From contig NZ_SRUO01000013.1 of NCBI RefSeq assembly GCF_004791025.1, positions 62,001 through 126,000 on the forward strand: 64,000 nt of DNA. The letters run 5' to 3'. The notes under the pieces were generated by a model that searched no databases, had not been told where the DNA came from, and saw nothing but the letters and a program-made list of their open reading frames with translations. The position numbers and the translations under genes are program-made. The stretch comes from Mesorhizobium sp. M4B.F.Ca.ET.203.01.1.1 (GTDB taxonomy: Bacteria > Pseudomonadota > Alphaproteobacteria > Rhizobiales > Rhizobiaceae). Below are positions 26,401-35,055 of this stretch, piece by piece. How positions within the stretch are numbered: position 1 is the first letter of the stretch; every line of letters begins with the position of its first letter.

Positions 26401-29400
26401 GATGCGAAAGCCAAGCTCGTCGACGCGACGACGGCTCGCGACAAAGCAATCACCGAGCATGGCGGGGGCACCGTCGAAGCGCCTGCCGGCACACTGCAGC
26501 CGGGCGAGAAGCCGGTAAAGGTCACGGTGAACGGCCGCGAGCTTTGGGTCGCACCGGAGGTTGCCGCTGCCTACGAAAAGAGTGGGCCGGGCGCAATCGG
26601 CGCCAGCGGCAAGTCGGTCCGGATCGAGATGGATGGCCAGTGGCTGTGGGTGCACCCCGAAGTGGCGGCCGCGGAAATCGACAGGGGTTTAGCAGAAACC
26701 GAAAAGACTCAACTGGAGACATGGAACAAGGATGTCCGCCCCGCGATGGTGGCGGCGCGCGATTGGTACGGCTTCTACGCAAGCAACCCCAAGCTTCTGA
26801 CCTATGGCAACGAAGAGCATGAGGCGCGGCTCAAAAACACGTATTTCGAGGAGCACAAGGATCAGGCGCTCGCCGGCTACCAGGTCAGGCTCAAGCAGCT
26901 GTACGACAACGGGTTCACGGGCGAATACAAGCAATACAAGCCCGGCGAGCTCAGCGGCACGGTTGCCCGCACTCTCGGCCTCGACGAATCGAGCGAGGGG
27001 GTCACGAAGGTTACCGGAGAGATCACCGACCGTGCCGGCGAAAACGCGGAGGTCAAGGTCGTGCCGATCTTCTCGCTGGATGGCGGGATGGAATCGTCGA
27101 CGGCATTGTTCGCGATCAAGAACGATGGAAAAGAAATCGGCTATGTCGACAGCTCCGGCAAATACTACGGCAGCTTCGACGAATTCCAGCATGAGAACCG
27201 CATCTTCAGCCAGAACGGCAAGCTGATCCTGGCCAAGGGCGGCGACATGAAGCTCGGCGCCGATGGGTTCTCGCTCGACGAGGTGGAGATCGCCGACGCA
27301 CGCAAGGTTGATTTCTGGGACAAGGCCACCGACATCGGTCTTGGCATCGTCGCCGGCGCCGCCACCATCGTCTCGTTCGTTCCGGGCGGTCAATGGGCCA
27401 TTCCCATTGCGATCACCTCCGGCGCGGCTCTTGGCGGCAAGACGCTCTACAGGGAAGGCGAGCACCTGCTTCAGGGCGGCGACTTCGACAGTCAGTCGGC
27501 CTGGAATGTCGCCACCGGCGTGACCGCGTTCCTGCCCGTAGGGGCCGGCGCCCTGCGCACGTTCGGCCTGGCAAGGGCCGGCCTGTCCACGTCCGAGGCG
27601 TTTGCGGGCGGATTCGGCATGGCGCGCATGAGCGACGCCAGCTGGGGCATTGGCAAACTCCGCGTAAACGTAACGCAATCCTCTTATGCCGAACAGGCAG
27701 CGAGCTATCTGCAAAGCGGCAGCAAGCTGACCAACACAGCCTGGGGCCTCGATGCCGGGGGCGTGGTCACCGGTATTCCGGTGCTTGCCAGGTCGGCGGA
27801 GGATCTGGCCAGGCACGGCGGTGAAATGTCATTTGCCGAACTTGCGAACGCCATCATGGGCATCGGCACCGGCGCGGTCGGCACGGGCCTTGGCGGCCGC
27901 TCGTTGCTGTACAACATGCCTGGAGCGTCCGGTCCTCGGGGCGGCGACGCGACTCCCACGTCAGGCTTTCCACCGCCGGGCGGACCGGATTCGGGGCCGG
28001 GACCGCGGGCGGTCTACGCGATGGGCCAGGACGGTGTTTACAGGCCCACCGGCGAATACGTCATGCCGGACCCGAATGAGATCGTTATCCAGGGCGAGGT
28101 GATCGGCGAAACCAGCGGCCAGCCGGGGCCCGGTTTCAGCGCTCGGGAGGGGGCCGGAAATCCAGTTGGTCAGCGCGCGCTGCCAGCCGGCAAGTCAGAG
28201 GGCCAGAACCAGCCGCCATCGACTGGTGACAAGACTGATCCCTCAGGCAACAGTCAGCCGTCGCGGCCGATCGTCCTGCACGAGCCATTCGAAGGCGCTG
28301 GAAGCGGTGACCCGACGATGCTGCCGGGCCGCGATCCGGATGGCTTGGCCGTGCGAAGCCCAGCCAACCCCACTGACGGCGATCCCATCATCGTGTCGAA
28401 CAAGCCGACCGTGACAGAGGTCCCGGTGCATCTCGTGTGGGATCCGGAAACGCGCAGCTTCACTGGCACGCCTGAACGCGACACAGGCGGGTATGTCTAC
28501 ACAAGCGGCAAGGATCCCAAAACGCCCTCGGCCTATCTCGACGGTTTGACCACCGAACAGCTGGTGACCCGCTACGAACAGGAGAAAAGCTACTATTCCA
28601 GCCATGAGCTGGCAGAACGCTATGGCCCGGATGGCATTCCAGAAACAGCGCGGGGGACGGTGGACGAAAGCGCAGCGCCTGGCGCCAACCCGCTGGCAGG
28701 CGTCGAGCCGGCCAAACAGAAGAACTGGGGAGATTTCAGGATATCCGCGCTCGGGCGGGTCCGGTTCAACTCCGACCCGGCAAACATGGCCGTCCATTCG
28801 ATCCCGGGTATGCCTGAGGCCCTCCAGTTGGGATCGCCGACCTGGCGGTCATACATGGTGGGCCTAGGGACACGCACCGATTATCGTGCCCTTTGGCAGT
28901 CATTTGCCGACAGCGTCAAATACCGGTCGCTCGAACCGGCACGCTATAGTCTCGGCAAGGAACTGGGAATCTCCATTCGCCCGAACGAGCATCGCAACAT
29001 CACGCTCGCGCAGCTCGGCCTCAAGGTTCAGCGCCAGACGGCTTTCCAGTTCAAAGGTCAGGATTTTCTCGACGCGGCACGTCAAAGGCTGTTCGGCGAG
29101 GCCTCGGATTCCGTCTTCACGGTCATGCCGCGTTCTGCCAGCGTTGAGGGTCCGGCAGGGAACCAGGGTTGGGCCGTGGAGCTGACATTCAGCCTCGCCC
29201 TTCGCTCAAAGTCGGCAATTTTGAAGGACGGTGAAAGCGACTTCTTGCGTCAAACGGAGGACGGCAAGACGGAATTCTCGGAGTTCCACGGCGACGTTCC
29301 GTATCGCAAAGTTTACTTGGAGGACAAGTATTACCTGACGAGCTTGCTAAGCGTCGAGAAGCGCTACGAAGTGGCGATGGACGCAACATTTCCCAAGGGA

Positions 29401-32400
29401 ACGATCGTCAATTCAGATTTCGTCGACGCGAACAAGGGAGTGCTTGACCGCCTGCGACTGAGGGCCCAGTTCGTCGTGAAGGACGAGCATACGGCGCAGG
29501 CGCTTGCCGACAATCCTGACATGAGCACGATCCGGGCACTGGTGGCGTCGGGAGAAATCGATGCTCAGAAATCGATCTTGTTCATTCCTGGCTCGGAAAG
29601 CGGGATGCGGCAATCTGCTGTTCCCGGCTTGGCACTGGGAGAGACAATTGTCGATCTCACGGGAAAAAGTCGGCGCGTGTGGGATGCCGGCGCAAGCCGG
29701 CTCGAGGTCATCGTCAACGAGGCATTCCACAAATTCCTGCCGAGTCCAGATCGCATTCTCCTGCGCAAGCTGCCTGCGCCCTACAATCATTATGTTCGCT
29801 CGGGCGGTCCGATCTATGTCAACCTTTTCGGCAAGCGTGAGGCTGTCGCCTCGACACTTGACGTCACGCTTGCGGTGCGGAGCCCGGCGCTCAAGTTGCG
29901 CGTGCCCTCCGTGCCGTTCCTCCAACTGCCATTGGCGTTCACGGGCGAAATCAGGTTCTTCTACCGAACGAATTTGCCTGAGGTCGCCCCGATCGTCGCG
30001 AAGGGCGACTTCGTTGGACGTGAATTTACCTTCGCCGACAACCTGCCTGTGGAAATAGTGGTTCCGCGCTGGCTGCATGAACTCGACCAGCGTGCCGACA
30101 GCGGCGGAGGTCTGGCATTTCCGAGAGGCGGCAAGGCGTCTTTCGGAAAATGGCTGGATGAACTCGAAACGACCGCGACACCCGGTCAGAAGGCCGATAT
30201 CGAGGCGTTCCGCCAATCCACGTTGCTGTCACTCAAGGATGAAGCCTTCATTCCACCTGGCGCGATGAGCGCCATCCGTGACTTCCTCGAGACACAGGCA
30301 AAACCAATTGAGATGCCGCCGCCGGAATTTGTCTATCTGGCGCCATCCGACCAGCAGCAGGCGCTTGCGCGCTGGTATCAGGAGCAAGGGGTTGCTCCTT
30401 CGCCCTCGGACAGGCCGCTTTGGTTTCGACGGCCAGCACCGCCGGCAGGTAACACTGCGCCTGGGCAAGACGCGGCCGCTGGCGCCGCCAACGCTGCGTC
30501 GGCCGGTAAACGCCCGCCAAGAACCCTGCAGCTTCAGGACGAGAGCGGCAATGTGATCACCGCCACAATGCTGGGCAACGGACCGAACAGTCCGGAGCAG
30601 GTTTATGTGCCGCCGGCCGACGGACCAAAGGCGCGCGGCGACGAACCGGAGCTGATGGACAAGTCGCACATTCTTTATCGGGACCCGGAGACGGGCGAAG
30701 CATATGTCCTGCCATGGGTGCGCGGCGGCTCGCAGGACCACGTGCCGGGCAGCCAGGGACGGCCGGAGGGAGAAGCCGTGCCGCCGCAGGCAATGCCGGC
30801 GAGGAAGGCCATCGAGGCGGCGCCGCCGACCACCTATTCGCTGCAGCAGGTGCGCAACATGCGGCAGCCTGAAAAATGGAAGGCCGGCGAGACCTACACA
30901 CGCGAACTCAACGGATCGCTTGGGGAGGCGCATTTCCCGGTCGCGGCCAATCCGGACGGCCCGCATCCGGTCTTCGGCGAGGGCGGGCGCTACGTGGATT
31001 CGCCTGTCTTCAAGAGCCCTGACGTGATCGAGGCCATCGAGGTAAAGACCTACCATCGCTGGACGACCATCAACGGTGTCGCCCAGATGCGCGAAGTGCC
31101 GCTGACGCCAAAACTGCAGGAGCAGATCAACAAGGATGTGGCGCTGCGCAACGAGAACCCCGCCTATCAGCCGCGCTGGGTTTTCCTCGATGCGCCGCCT
31201 TCCGCGGAATTGCAGCGGGCGCTCGACGATGCGGGAATTGTCGGCAACATCTTCGGACACAGCAAGCCCGCTACGGCAACTCCGCAATCTCAACCGGCGT
31301 CGAGCCAGGTCGCCGCGGGCCGCACCATCCATCTCCAGGACAGGAATGGCGAGGTGATCGTCGCGGCAATGCTGGGCACGGAGCCGAGGAGCCCGGAACA
31401 GGTTTATGTGCCGCCTTCCGACGGGCCCCGCGCCCCGGCCGATGCTCCGGAGGTGCAGGACAAGACGCACATGCTGGTCTACGACCCCGACACGGGCGAA
31501 GCCGTCGTCCTGCCCTGGATACGCGGTGCCTCCGGCGGCCACGGGCTGACCCGCGATGGCGTCAGGGCTACTCCGCTTGACCAGGTGCCGGGTCTCGTCA
31601 TGGGCGATTTCCAGCCGAACCAGGTTCCATGGCTCAAACGCGAGCAGGTGGCCGAGCTGACGCAACAGCAGTTCCGCGACATGGATCAGGCCGGATTGCT
31701 GCCTTATCTGACCAAGGTCCAACTGCGCGGTATCCCGAAGGCCAAGATAGGCTATGTCAACATCGCGGGGCTCGACGCGAAACAGGTTCCCTGGCTGACC
31801 GAGGGTCACATCCGGAATCTGAGCGACCAGCAGTTCCGGGAATTCGGCAAAGCCGGTTTGACGCCTCACCTGACGAAACCACAGGTGCGCGCGATCAAGG
31901 GTGACATGGTCGCGTTCGTCGATGTGCCGACATTGGAAGCGCGCCAGGTTCCGTGGTTCAAGCCCGGCCAGGTCGCGAAGTTCACGTCACAGCAATTTAA
32001 GGAACTGGGCGAGGCCGGATTGCTGAAGAACCTCACCGAGCGCCAGGTTCCGGCGATCCCCGAAAGCATGATCGATTCGCTGGATGTGGCGAAGCTCGAT
32101 CCCAAGCAGGTGCCGTGGCTGACCGAGAAGCAGATCCCGATGCTGACGCGCGATCAATGGGGCGCTTTCACGGTCCACCACATCGAAACCCTGATCCAGC
32201 CGCAGATCGAAGCGGTGACACCGAAACAGTTCGAGGAAATGAGTCCCGGCCAGTTCCGCAAGTTCACGCCTGAGCAGTTCGGGTGGATGAGCGGGGATCA
32301 GACGAACGGCCTTTCCGTACTGCAACTGACGACCTATCGCGCCACCCACAAGAAGGCGATGACGCCGGATCAGGCCGCCAGCGTCGATCTGGCCCTCAGC

Positions 32401-33627
32401 CATGCCAGGATGCGCGAGAACGCTCAGGCGCTCGCCACCTTTGGCGGCATGTCGACCACTTCTTACATGTTGTGGAGTTCGTTGCCGCCAACCTGGAGCG
32501 CGACTGCCGCAGCCGTGGCATTCGGCGTGCGAGGCTTCGTGTTCGGCACGCAGGCGATCTTCCCCAACGCAACCGCTAACAACAAGCCGTTCGGGAGATT
32601 TCTCAACGCGCTCGGCGGGGCCACGTTCATTGCAGCGGCGCCAGGTGCCGCGACCGGGATGATCCAGGGCAAGGATCTTGTCGTCAACAGCACGTTTTCG
32701 CTCGGCAACGTCGTCTATGGCACGAAGTCGATGCTGCAGTCGTTCACCGGCAGACCGGTGATCCGAAACGTGGCCGAACATCTGGCTGGACCCGGTTATG
32801 TGCTTGGCTGCGCCGTCTATACGTTGCACTCCTGGCCGGCGCCGATCGCCACGGTCGCCGGCTCCTTGTTCACGTTCGGCTGCGCCGAATTCTGGGCATC
32901 GGCGATACGGACGGACCGGATGAATCGCCGTTCGGTGCCGCGAACCGATGCCGATATGGCGGCGGCGGAAAAGTCCGACAAGAGATGGGGTGCGTGGGAT
33001 CGGTGGACGCTGGGCATAACCTTCGGCGTCGGCATGCTTCTCTTCTCGCTGGACTCGCTGCTGGCGAAGCCTTGGGAGGGCGCGCCGGCCTCTCCACCCG
33101 ATCCGAAAAAACCGGACGGCGATGCCTCGTCCCAGCAACCCGATGATCCTTCGGATGTTCCGCCGCAAACCCCGCCCGAGGACTTCCCGCAGCTCGTCGT
33201 GTCGGCGGATGACGGTCTGAATTTGCGGACAGAGCCCGACGGGGATTCGAGCGTGGCGACGGTCCTGCAGCCCGGCACGTTCGTCGAACAGACCGCGAAG
33301 CCTTCGAGCGACCCGTCAGGAGAAGCCTGGATACCTGTCGAAGGTTTCGGGCCGGACGGCAAAATGCATAGCGGCTGGGTTTCCAGCGACCATGTCGAGG
33401 TTCATCTCGACGGCAGCAGCAATGCCCAGGGCCGCACGAACCCGACGCTGGAGAAGGGCGGCTATCAGTGGGTCGAGGTCAAGAGCGGCGACAGCATTCG
33501 CCTGATCGCCAGGACGCATTCTGCGGATGTGGCGGAGACGGTGGTGCTCAACATGGATCACATCCTGAGCCCGGATCAGATTTTCTCGGGCGACCGCATC
33601 TATCTGCCGGTCACATCGGTTGGCTGA
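23428..33627 (+). CDS. Giant multidomain LysM/SH3/Rhs-like protein (3399 aa), candidate T3SS effector or translocator
   Basis: GGAGG precedes the ATG and no Sec signal is present. Regions in order: a helical N-terminus (10-70); two related helix blocks (GGKSIDQIASARGMT near 141, DGKSIEQIAQENGLT near 313), each followed by Rhs-like YDYQHD strands; LysM 1 (423-470); three short WxWxxPEVA-type motifs near 612, 1035 and 1070; a hydrophobic stretch (about 1296-1390); a long unrecognised middle (about 1730-2350); a 74-residue module twice (2365-2438, 2632-2705) around a domain with D2524 and E2538-V-K2540, like a PD-(D/E)XK nuclease core; four 54-residue QVPW repeats (from 2732); hydrophobic segments (about 3000-3215); an SH3-like domain (3255-3325); LysM 2 (3348-3394). 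It sits inside the T3SS locus behind RpiR. Delivery by the T3SS is inference; a surface toxin is the alternative. Confidence 0.85.
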   Translation: MVRPITLTKPPVQPQKVDAKANAAQVARLEAQAVQLREQIRLANRMGERDWAAQARQQLAQVNSELSSLQPPPVAVPAMPGVNVVNASAGTSGNGATVAPALYVRPDLAATAATVKLDGGPAEENPKDATTARNIVNDVTGGKSIDQIASARGMTREQVIAALRSGGMTVSTTDPTSGNGDVQTTKITDGSGRTVTQYYDYQHDSYYTSVQAQPNGAATTTPVRDGLGRKETSSYNPDTGAITTRYEDDLGTGTVTERTSMPNGTSVETVTPGAGPSLPVTTVTGPDGRKTILAASQDPGGASTHNIKQDLADGKSIEQIAQENGLTSDQVIAELQAAGYKVTATSSSDAQSVELADPRTGDKTVYSYDYQHDVRTVTTTADGKKTSQSIDGNGTETKTVTDEDGRVTTTITEKINGGKPVEYEVKPGDNLTLIARKYGVSLDDLRRTNPGLFDSARDPDVINAGEKVTIENGTRTTVKVTFNGYTLTTRPDGSMTLHNDTTGNDLKIEVGTAQQALAELLMKINPQSKDPEQAKTDTVLKTILEGVLGGASPELAQEVADKQQAVKDAIKQYGGGRPATPNLDGSATSVGPFGEPPSATAPSGGKWVPLMVDGSWQWFDPEVAKAIAAENAVIARLGEAQAKPEQSGAQLDVYALDPELKGAVKSAETTLDKVLAPYGLQWQAPEPKGTLADAQKRLTTANSMLQSASTARAEYAQGEKSLLDALGKQATLPMLSDPSKPSVGPVGGPSREVTNLQGKAEHAGVTQLFINAALHTARGNKATIDQMVSATELELYGVKSGSPEYTEINGRLEGLKGLQGPAASQVTLAEAYEEFGVAQKDAADLAVDVEPIKQALVAQAKQRNPHHFDWDGYTNGEGDFTGKLKSQQVIEENGQLYLVNTYENDVFSDKDGNDTPVLKYALTYDLGDKNIRDDFRNNPLNKQWQELLASTQSSASAPVCTPNGTGSQSALAAAKSKIVGVQVEQFDAKLKDAKAKLVDATTARDKAITEHGGGTVEAPAGTLQPGEKPVKVTVNGRELWVAPEVAAAYEKSGPGAIGASGKSVRIEMDGQWLWVHPEVAAAEIDRGLAETEKTQLETWNKDVRPAMVAARDWYGFYASNPKLLTYGNEEHEARLKNTYFEEHKDQALAGYQVRLKQLYDNGFTGEYKQYKPGELSGTVARTLGLDESSEGVTKVTGEITDRAGENAEVKVVPIFSLDGGMESSTALFAIKNDGKEIGYVDSSGKYYGSFDEFQHENRIFSQNGKLILAKGGDMKLGADGFSLDEVEIADARKVDFWDKATDIGLGIVAGAATIVSFVPGGQWAIPIAITSGAALGGKTLYREGEHLLQGGDFDSQSAWNVATGVTAFLPVGAGALRTFGLARAGLSTSEAFAGGFGMARMSDASWGIGKLRVNVTQSSYAEQAASYLQSGSKLTNTAWGLDAGGVVTGIPVLARSAEDLARHGGEMSFAELANAIMGIGTGAVGTGLGGRSLLYNMPGASGPRGGDATPTSGFPPPGGPDSGPGPRAVYAMGQDGVYRPTGEYVMPDPNEIVIQGEVIGETSGQPGPGFSAREGAGNPVGQRALPAGKSEGQNQPPSTGDKTDPSGNSQPSRPIVLHEPFEGAGSGDPTMLPGRDPDGLAVRSPANPTDGDPIIVSNKPTVTEVPVHLVWDPETRSFTGTPERDTGGYVYTSGKDPKTPSAYLDGLTTEQLVTRYEQEKSYYSSHELAERYGPDGIPETARGTVDESAAPGANPLAGVEPAKQKNWGDFRISALGRVRFNSDPANMAVHSIPGMPEALQLGSPTWRSYMVGLGTRTDYRALWQSFADSVKYRSLEPARYSLGKELGISIRPNEHRNITLAQLGLKVQRQTAFQFKGQDFLDAARQRLFGEASDSVFTVMPRSASVEGPAGNQGWAVELTFSLALRSKSAILKDGESDFLRQTEDGKTEFSEFHGDVPYRKVYLEDKYYLTSLLSVEKRYEVAMDATFPKGTIVNSDFVDANKGVLDRLRLRAQFVVKDEHTAQALADNPDMSTIRALVASGEIDAQKSILFIPGSESGMRQSAVPGLALGETIVDLTGKSRRVWDAGASRLEVIVNEAFHKFLPSPDRILLRKLPAPYNHYVRSGGPIYVNLFGKREAVASTLDVTLAVRSPALKLRVPSVPFLQLPLAFTGEIRFFYRTNLPEVAPIVAKGDFVGREFTFADNLPVEIVVPRWLHELDQRADSGGGLAFPRGGKASFGKWLDELETTATPGQKADIEAFRQSTLLSLKDEAFIPPGAMSAIRDFLETQAKPIEMPPPEFVYLAPSDQQQALARWYQEQGVAPSPSDRPLWFRRPAPPAGNTAPGQDAAAGAANAASAGKRPPRTLQLQDESGNVITATMLGNGPNSPEQVYVPPADGPKARGDEPELMDKSHILYRDPETGEAYVLPWVRGGSQDHVPGSQGRPEGEAVPPQAMPARKAIEAAPPTTYSLQQVRNMRQPEKWKAGETYTRELNGSLGEAHFPVAANPDGPHPVFGEGGRYVDSPVFKSPDVIEAIEVKTYHRWTTINGVAQMREVPLTPKLQEQINKDVALRNENPAYQPRWVFLDAPPSAELQRALDDAGIVGNIFGHSKPATATPQSQPASSQVAAGRTIHLQDRNGEVIVAAMLGTEPRSPEQVYVPPSDGPRAPADAPEVQDKTHMLVYDPDTGEAVVLPWIRGASGGHGLTRDGVRATPLDQVPGLVMGDFQPNQVPWLKREQVAELTQQQFRDMDQAGLLPYLTKVQLRGIPKAKIGYVNIAGLDAKQVPWLTEGHIRNLSDQQFREFGKAGLTPHLTKPQVRAIKGDMVAFVDVPTLEARQVPWFKPGQVAKFTSQQFKELGEAGLLKNLTERQVPAIPESMIDSLDVAKLDPKQVPWLTEKQIPMLTRDQWGAFTVHHIETLIQPQIEAVTPKQFEEMSPGQFRKFTPEQFGWMSGDQTNGLSVLQLTTYRATHKKAMTPDQAASVDLALSHARMRENAQALATFGGMSTTSYMLWSSLPPTWSATAAAVAFGVRGFVFGTQAIFPNATANNKPFGRFLNALGGATFIAAAPGAATGMIQGKDLVVNSTFSLGNVVYGTKSMLQSFTGRPVIRNVAEHLAGPGYVLGCAVYTLHSWPAPIATVAGSLFTFGCAEFWASAIRTDRMNRRSVPRTDADMAAAEKSDKRWGAWDRWTLGITFGVGMLLFSLDSLLAKPWEGAPASPPDPKKPDGDASSQQPDDPSDVPPQTPPEDFPQLVVSADDGLNLRTEPDGDSSVATVLQPGTFVEQTAKPSSDPSGEAWIPVEGFGPDGKMHSGWVSSDHVEVHLDGSSNAQGRTNPTLEKGGYQWVEVKSGDSIRLIARTHSADVAETVVLNMDHILSPDQIFSGDRIYLPVTSVG
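30520..30741 (+). repeat. First copy of a duplicated 74-residue module in the giant gene
   Basis: Codons 2365-2438 begin RTLQLQDESGNVITATMLGN, contain PEQVYVPPADGP and TGEAYVLPWVRG, and match codons 2632-2705 at the same length without gaps. The two copies bracket the putative nuclease-like domain. Confidence 0.85.
31321..31542 (+). repeat. Second copy of the duplicated 74-residue module
   Basis: Codons 2632-2705 begin RTIHLQDRNGEVIVAAMLGT, with PEQVYVPPSDGP and TGEAVVLPWIRG. Residues differ at many places but the length and landmarks match the first copy, so this is an old internal duplication. Confidence 0.85.
31621..32268 (+). repeat. Four tandem 54-residue (162-base) repeats with QVPW
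   Basis: The QVPW motif occurs at codons 2732, 2786, 2840 and 2894, exactly 54 codons apart. Each unit reads roughly QVPWL-x2-xQVxxLTxxQFxxM-xxAGLLxxLTxxQVxAIPxxxI. The fourth unit diverges after its first third. The pattern suggests a helical solenoid. Confidence 0.85.
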
Positions 33628-33644
33628 GGAGCGGCCGGCTCAGT

Positions 33645-34568
33645 CTAGTCAGCAGGAGCCTTGCCGATCCTTGCGGCATAGGCGTGTGCGACACAGGCGG
33701 CCAGCTTCGCCGCCCGCTCCGCGATCGGATTGGAGGGCTCGGAAGAGTAGGAGGCGGTAAACCGCAGGTCGGACGGGTGCCATTCGCAATCGATGATGCG
33801 CAGTTGGCCGCCTGCGGCATAGTCCCGGACCACTTCCTCGGGGAGAGAGGCTATGCCGATACCGTTGATCGTCATCTTGATGGACGCGGCCAGCGAATTG
33901 GCCGGAAAGATGCGCGGCGTCTCTTCCAACTCGCCGGTCAGCTTGCGGTAAAGCTCGCTGTAGGGCGTTGTGGTGCGCGCGTAGCTGATGATGGGAAATT
34001 GCATCAGATCGTTCAGCGTCAGCTTGCGCCGGTTCGGCAATTTCAGCTGCGGCGAGCACACCCAGACGAGCGGAAAGGACGGCAGTCCGATATTCTCGAT
34101 GCTGTACTCCAGAACCGGGCCCATCAGCACCGCAAGATCGAGTCTATGCGACATGAGTTCGTTGCGAAGGGTGGTCGTCGCGTCAACGACGATATCGGTG
34201 TCGATCAGCGGATAGTTTGCCTGCAACTCCTTCAGGAAATCCGGCAGCCAGGTGTGCACGATGGTTTCGGCAACGCCGAGCCTGAGCACTCCCGCCGTTT
34301 CTGAAAGGGAGTTGGCCGTCAGCTGCAGCCTTTCCGCCACGCGCAAGACGCGTTGCGCGGGCGGCAGCAGCCGCTGTCCCTCGGCAGTCAGCCTGACGGT
34401 GCTGCTTTGCCGCTCGAACAGCTTGGCACCCAGCGCTTCTTCCAGGCCGGCAATTCGGGTGGATACCGCCGGCTGCGTTGTGTTCAGCCGTTCGGCCGCC
34501 TTTCGAAAGCTTCCGAAAGTCGCCACCAGCAGAAATGTTTCGAGCTGCTTGATGTTGAAAGGGATCAC
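33645..34568 (-). CDS. LysR-family transcriptional regulator
   Basis: A LysR regulator of 307 aa, with its HTH in residues 1-62 (LETFLLVATFGSFRKAAERL, NTTQPAVSTRIAGLEEALGA) and a full effector domain. It is not a close relative of the two LysR genes in the first 7 kb. It is convergent with the giant gene (17-base gap) and divergent from T3SS block B across 487 bases. No ttsI-type response regulator is present in the window, so this LysR and the RpiR are the nearest candidate T3SS regulators. Confidence 0.92.
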   Translation of the reverse strand: MIPFNIKQLETFLLVATFGSFRKAAERLNTTQPAVSTRIAGLEEALGAKLFERQSSTVRLTAEGQRLLPPAQRVLRVAERLQLTANSLSETAGVLRLGVAETIVHTWLPDFLKELQANYPLIDTDIVVDATTTLRNELMSHRLDLAVLMGPVLEYSIENIGLPSFPLVWVCSPQLKLPNRRKLTLNDLMQFPIISYARTTTPYSELYRKLTGELEETPRIFPANSLAASIKMTINGIGIASLPEEVVRDYAAGGQLRIIDCEWHPSDLRFTASYSSEPSNPIAERAAKLAACVAHAYAARIGKAPAD

Positions 34569-35055
34569 GATTCAATGCCGGACAATAATCTGGGCGCCGA
34601 TCTTCACTCGGTCATATAGGTCGATGACGTCTTCATTGGTCATGCGGATAGCCGCTGTTCGATCGAGCCTGCGCCGGCGCCATGGCGACAGTCAACGTGG
34701 CAGCAATCAGAACTGATTCACCCAAGCTCTGGGCGAGGCTCAGCCCGATCGACGTCCAGCGCCCCGGACTTCCGGTGGGAGCGTCCAGACGCGCGACCAG
34801 GTTCTTGCTTGCCGCCACCGAGGCCGATCCTTCCCATCCAGGCATTGAATCCGGCGATCACGAAGCGGTGATGCCTGATTCCAGCGCGCACCATATCGCT
34901 TTGCTCGCCGTTCGCAACATTTGGAACCAAATGCACATGAGCAATCCAATTGGACTTCCAATTTTGCGGTGTGCACGATAAGAGGGAGTTGGCGGGTAAA
35001 CCAATGAGACAGGCGAGGCGGGTCATCGCTCCGCGTCGTCCTGTGACAGGATCAA
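34569..35055. other. Divergent intergenic region between LysR and T3SS block B
   Basis: A 487-base gap without a supported gene. The part nearest rhcC1 (34900-34990) is A+T-richer than its surroundings and carries several dyads, annotated separately. I did not find a convincing tts box of the rhizobial type. Confidence 0.5.
34918..34961. promoter_or_regulatory. Cluster of TTGG/CCAA dyads upstream of T3SS block B
   Basis: Three dyads lie within 44 bases: CATTTGG-AA-CCAAATG (34918-34933), the perfect palindrome TCCAATTGGA (34945-34954), and TTGGA-CT-TCCAA (34950-34961). They lie about 95-140 bases before the rhcC1 ATG. CATTTGGAA is also present in the divergent promoter of block A. They are good candidates for operators of the adjacent LysR or the RpiR protein. 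Confidence 0.4.

Noticed and set aside
34569..35055. A tts box upstream of T3SS block B
   Set aside because: No sequence resembling the rhizobial tts consensus was found; the dyads present are of a different kind, and no ttsI gene is in the window.
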